Shown here: piece by piece, positions 62,387 to 64,000 of the stretch
Numbering within the stretch: the stretch's first letter is position 1
Layout: the number at the start of each line of letters is the position of its first letter
DNA from: CBFHMJ01 sp965656875
Lineage (GTDB): Bacteria; Pseudomonadota; Gammaproteobacteria; Enterobacterales; Alteromonadaceae
Assembly: GCA_965656875.1 (NCBI GenBank)
Contig: CBFHMJ010000026.1
Location: forward strand, 62,001-126,000
Direction: 5' to 3'
DNA length: 64,000 nt
Position numbers and translations under genes: made by a program
The notes under the pieces: generated by a model
What the model saw: only the letters and a program-made list of their open reading frames with translations
Told to the model about the DNA's origin: nothing
The model's database searches: none

Positions 62387-63274
62387 TTAATATAGCTCAT
62401 GCTTGATACTATCTACCTGATAGCCCTGATGTTTTAGATTAGCTTCAAGCGTATTTTCTATTAATGATGCAACAGTCATTGGCCCAACACCACCCGGAAC
62501 CGGTGTAATGAAGCCCGCTTTTTCAACGGCTTTGTCAAACTCAACATCACCGACTAAACGGCCATCGTCTAATCGATTGATTCCAACATCTATAACTGTA
62601 GCACCTTCTTTAATCCAGTCACCTGGAATGAATTCAGGTTTACCAACAGCCACTACAACGATATCTGCACGACGAACGTGAAATTCAAGATCTTGAGTAA
62701 AGCGATGACAAACTGTCGTCGTACAACCATTCAGTAACAGTTCTAACGCCATTGGGCGTCCAACGATATTAGATGCGCCAACAACTACAGCTTCTTTACC
62801 TAATAACTTTTCTCCGGTGGATTCGAGGAGAGTGATGATACCTTTTGGAGTGCAGGGGCGGAGTTCAGGAATTCGTTGGGCGAGTCGGCCGATGTTGTAA
62901 GGGTGAAAACCATCGACATCTTTGTGAGGGACAATGTGTTCGAGAATCATTTCACTGTCGAGTCCCTCGGGGAGTGGGAGTTGAACGAGGATACCATCTA
63001 TTTCAGGGTCTTCATTCAATGTAGTTACCAACTCCATTATTTGTTCTTGTGTGGAGTCTGATGGAAGGTCATAAGATTTAGATTTAAATCCTACCTCTTC
63101 ACATGCACGTCGTTTACTACCGACATAAACTTGCGAGGCTGGGTCGCTGCCTACGAGAACAACGGCCAGACCAGGGATTCGTTTTTCCGCAGACTGAAGT
63201 TCCTTAACTTTCTCCGCAACCTTAGTTCGTACAGACTTCGCGATACTTTTGCCATCAATTAATTGTGCAGACAT
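62387..63274 (-). CDS. folD: Methylenetetrahydrofolate dehydrogenase / cyclohydrolase
   Basis: The start is placed at 63274 (MSAQLIDGKSIAKSV, 295 residues), preceded by CAGGAAT. The longer frame to 63328 adds 18 non-conserved residues. The bifunctional enzyme interconverts 5,10-methylene-, methenyl- and 10-formyl-tetrahydrofolate. Key features: YVGSKRRACEEVGF near 50 with the catalytic Lys, VQLPLPEGLD near 98, and the NADP motif VVGASNIVGRPMALELL near 165. It converges with cysS. Confidence 0.97.
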   Translation of the reverse strand: MSAQLIDGKSIAKSVRTKVAEKVKELQSAEKRIPGLAVVLVGSDPASQVYVGSKRRACEEVGFKSKSYDLPSDSTQEQIMELVTTLNEDPEIDGILVQLPLPEGLDSEMILEHIVPHKDVDGFHPYNIGRLAQRIPELRPCTPKGIITLLESTGEKLLGKEAVVVGASNIVGRPMALELLLNGCTTTVCHRFTQDLEFHVRRADIVVVAVGKPEFIPGDWIKEGATVIDVGINRLDDGRLVGDVEFDKAVEKAGFITPVPGGVGPMTVASLIENTLEANLKHQGYQVDSIKHELY

Positions 63275-63906
63275 ATAGAAATAATTCCTGTTGGTTTGGG
63301 GCTGGGAATATTTTCTCATGAATCCCACTTCTGAGTGAAGTGAGAAATCACTACCGATTTACCAGATAAAACAGCGGTACAAAAATCACTTGTGATAATT
63401 ATTGCAGCAAAAATAACGCTGCGATTCATAATGTTAACAAAATTTATTATAAAAAGACGTTTCGGTCCATACCTATTTTCAATTCAGCCCATTTTAGGTA
63501 TGTAATTGACTGATTTATCACCTGTAATTTTAGTGAATATTTAAATAGTAATGCGTTTTGAGTGCATATTGGCCGGGAACCGTGTTGCTTCCATGGAAGA
63601 ATGCTCCATATACAGGCTTCTTGATCCGATATAGCTATATATAACTGTATAAGACTTGGGTGTGTTGACCTTATCTACCTGCAAAGGTCAATACGCTTCA
63701 ATCTTTCTATAAAGAATAAGTACGGTGGATTATGAAATTTGCCTCTATTCCACTATATATAGTTGTAAGGACATTAATTACCGGGTTTAAGGGCTTTTTC
63801 TAAGGTTATAATTTACGCAAAATCGCATGTAACTCGTTAATGTCGCTTCTAATTTAACCGAAAAGATTTAAAAGTGACCAAACAGTAATAATCCTCAAAA
63901 AAACGT
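63275..63906. other. Intergenic region between folD and tRNA-Pro
   Basis: About 630 bases with no plausible ORF. The folD promoter should lie at its left end on the minus strand. A palindromic ACTATATATAGT occurs near 63751-63762, and TATAGCTATATATA near 63632-63645. Neither matches an operator I know. The right end leads into the tRNA promoter. Confidence 0.4.
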
Positions 63907-63935
63907 TTGACGCGTAGAGAGCAACTCTGTAATAT
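63907..63935 (+). promoter_or_regulatory. Promoter of the tRNA operon at the right end
   Basis: TTGACG (63907-63912), a 17-base spacer and TAATAT (63930-63935), then GC-rich TCGCCGCG. The same -10 and spacing as the tRNA-Asn promoter, with a stable-RNA-type discriminator. Confidence 0.85.
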
Positions 63936-63967
63936 TCGCCGCGTCGCCAAGGGAGAGGTGATTAAGT

Positions 63968-64000
63968 CGGTGAGTAGCGCAGCTTGGTAGCGCACTTGGT
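63968..64000 (+). tRNA. tRNA-Pro, 5' part only (cut by window end)
   Basis: CGGTGAGTAGCGCAGCTTGG and the following TAGCGCACTTGGT match the acceptor 5' strand and D-arm of bacterial tRNA-Pro (proM-like). The anticodon lies beyond the window, so Pro identity rests on similarity to known tRNA-Pro genes. In relatives this cluster continues with Arg, His and Leu tRNAs before tig. Confidence 0.8.

Noticed and set aside
1..64000. Prophage, insertion sequence, toxin-antitoxin or defence island
   Set aside because: No integrase, transposase, restriction, CRISPR-associated or phage structural protein is recognisable. The gene orders are core gammaproteobacterial.

Overview
The window looks like ordinary chromosome from a marine-type gammaproteobacterium with moderately low GC. 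This is inferred from the protein families and from gene orders typical of that class: rnfABCDGE-nth, rne/rluC-yceF-yceD-rpmF-plsX-fab-acpP-fabF-pabC-mltG-tmk-holB-pilZ-tatD, pdxB-asd-fimV-truA-accD-folC-dedD-cvpA-purF, and lpxH-ppiB/cysS-folD. I cannot name the species. An Oceanospirillales or Kangiella-like relative is only a guess.

Layout. 1-5.4 kb is accessory: the end of an AraC regulator, a DUF2306 membrane protein, a small secreted protein, an esterase divergent from a second AraC regulator, a reading frame broken near its start, and an orphan 252-residue protein. 5.5-12.5 kb (minus strand) is the Rnf ion-pumping electron-transport operon ending in nth. RnfC carries a long Lys/Ala tail built from a 144-bp tandem repeat. 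12.6-14.6 kb encodes a membrane GGDEF-EAL protein in which both catalytic motifs are degenerate. 15.1-15.4 kb holds three identical tandem tRNA-Asn genes with a clear sigma70-type promoter. 15.5-16.6 kb has no gene but contains DnaA-box-like sites. 16.6-20 kb is a MATE transporter followed by uvrB. 20.1-23.2 kb is a large exported beta-propeller protein, and 23.6-27 kb is rne, divergent from rluC.

27.5-41 kb is the conserved rluC-to-tatD block. It joins ribosome biogenesis (rluC, yceD, rpmF) to fatty-acid and phospholipid synthesis (plsX, fabH, fabD, fabG, acpP, fabF), then folate, cell wall, dTMP and replication genes (pabC, mltG, tmk, holB) and pilZ. Several hairpins followed by T-runs divide it into transcription segments. 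mnmC and fabB follow. 44.9-58.2 kb is the pdxB-to-purF block, dominated by a 1381-residue acidic FimV/HubP protein. The right end has a Yip1 protein, lpxH, ppiB, cysS, folD and the first 33 bases of a tRNA-Pro gene with its own promoter.

I found no CRISPR array, prophage, insertion sequence or clear defence locus. The observations most worth checking are a probable leaderless promoter for yceD-rpmF, the RnfC repeat tail, the degenerate GGDEF-EAL protein, a 12-bp duplication and hairpin in the accD leader, the DnaA-box cluster at 16.1 kb, the [ED]-I/L-D-x-LL motif repeats in FimV, and the broken frame at 4.2-4.5 kb. None of these amounts to a demonstrated new system.
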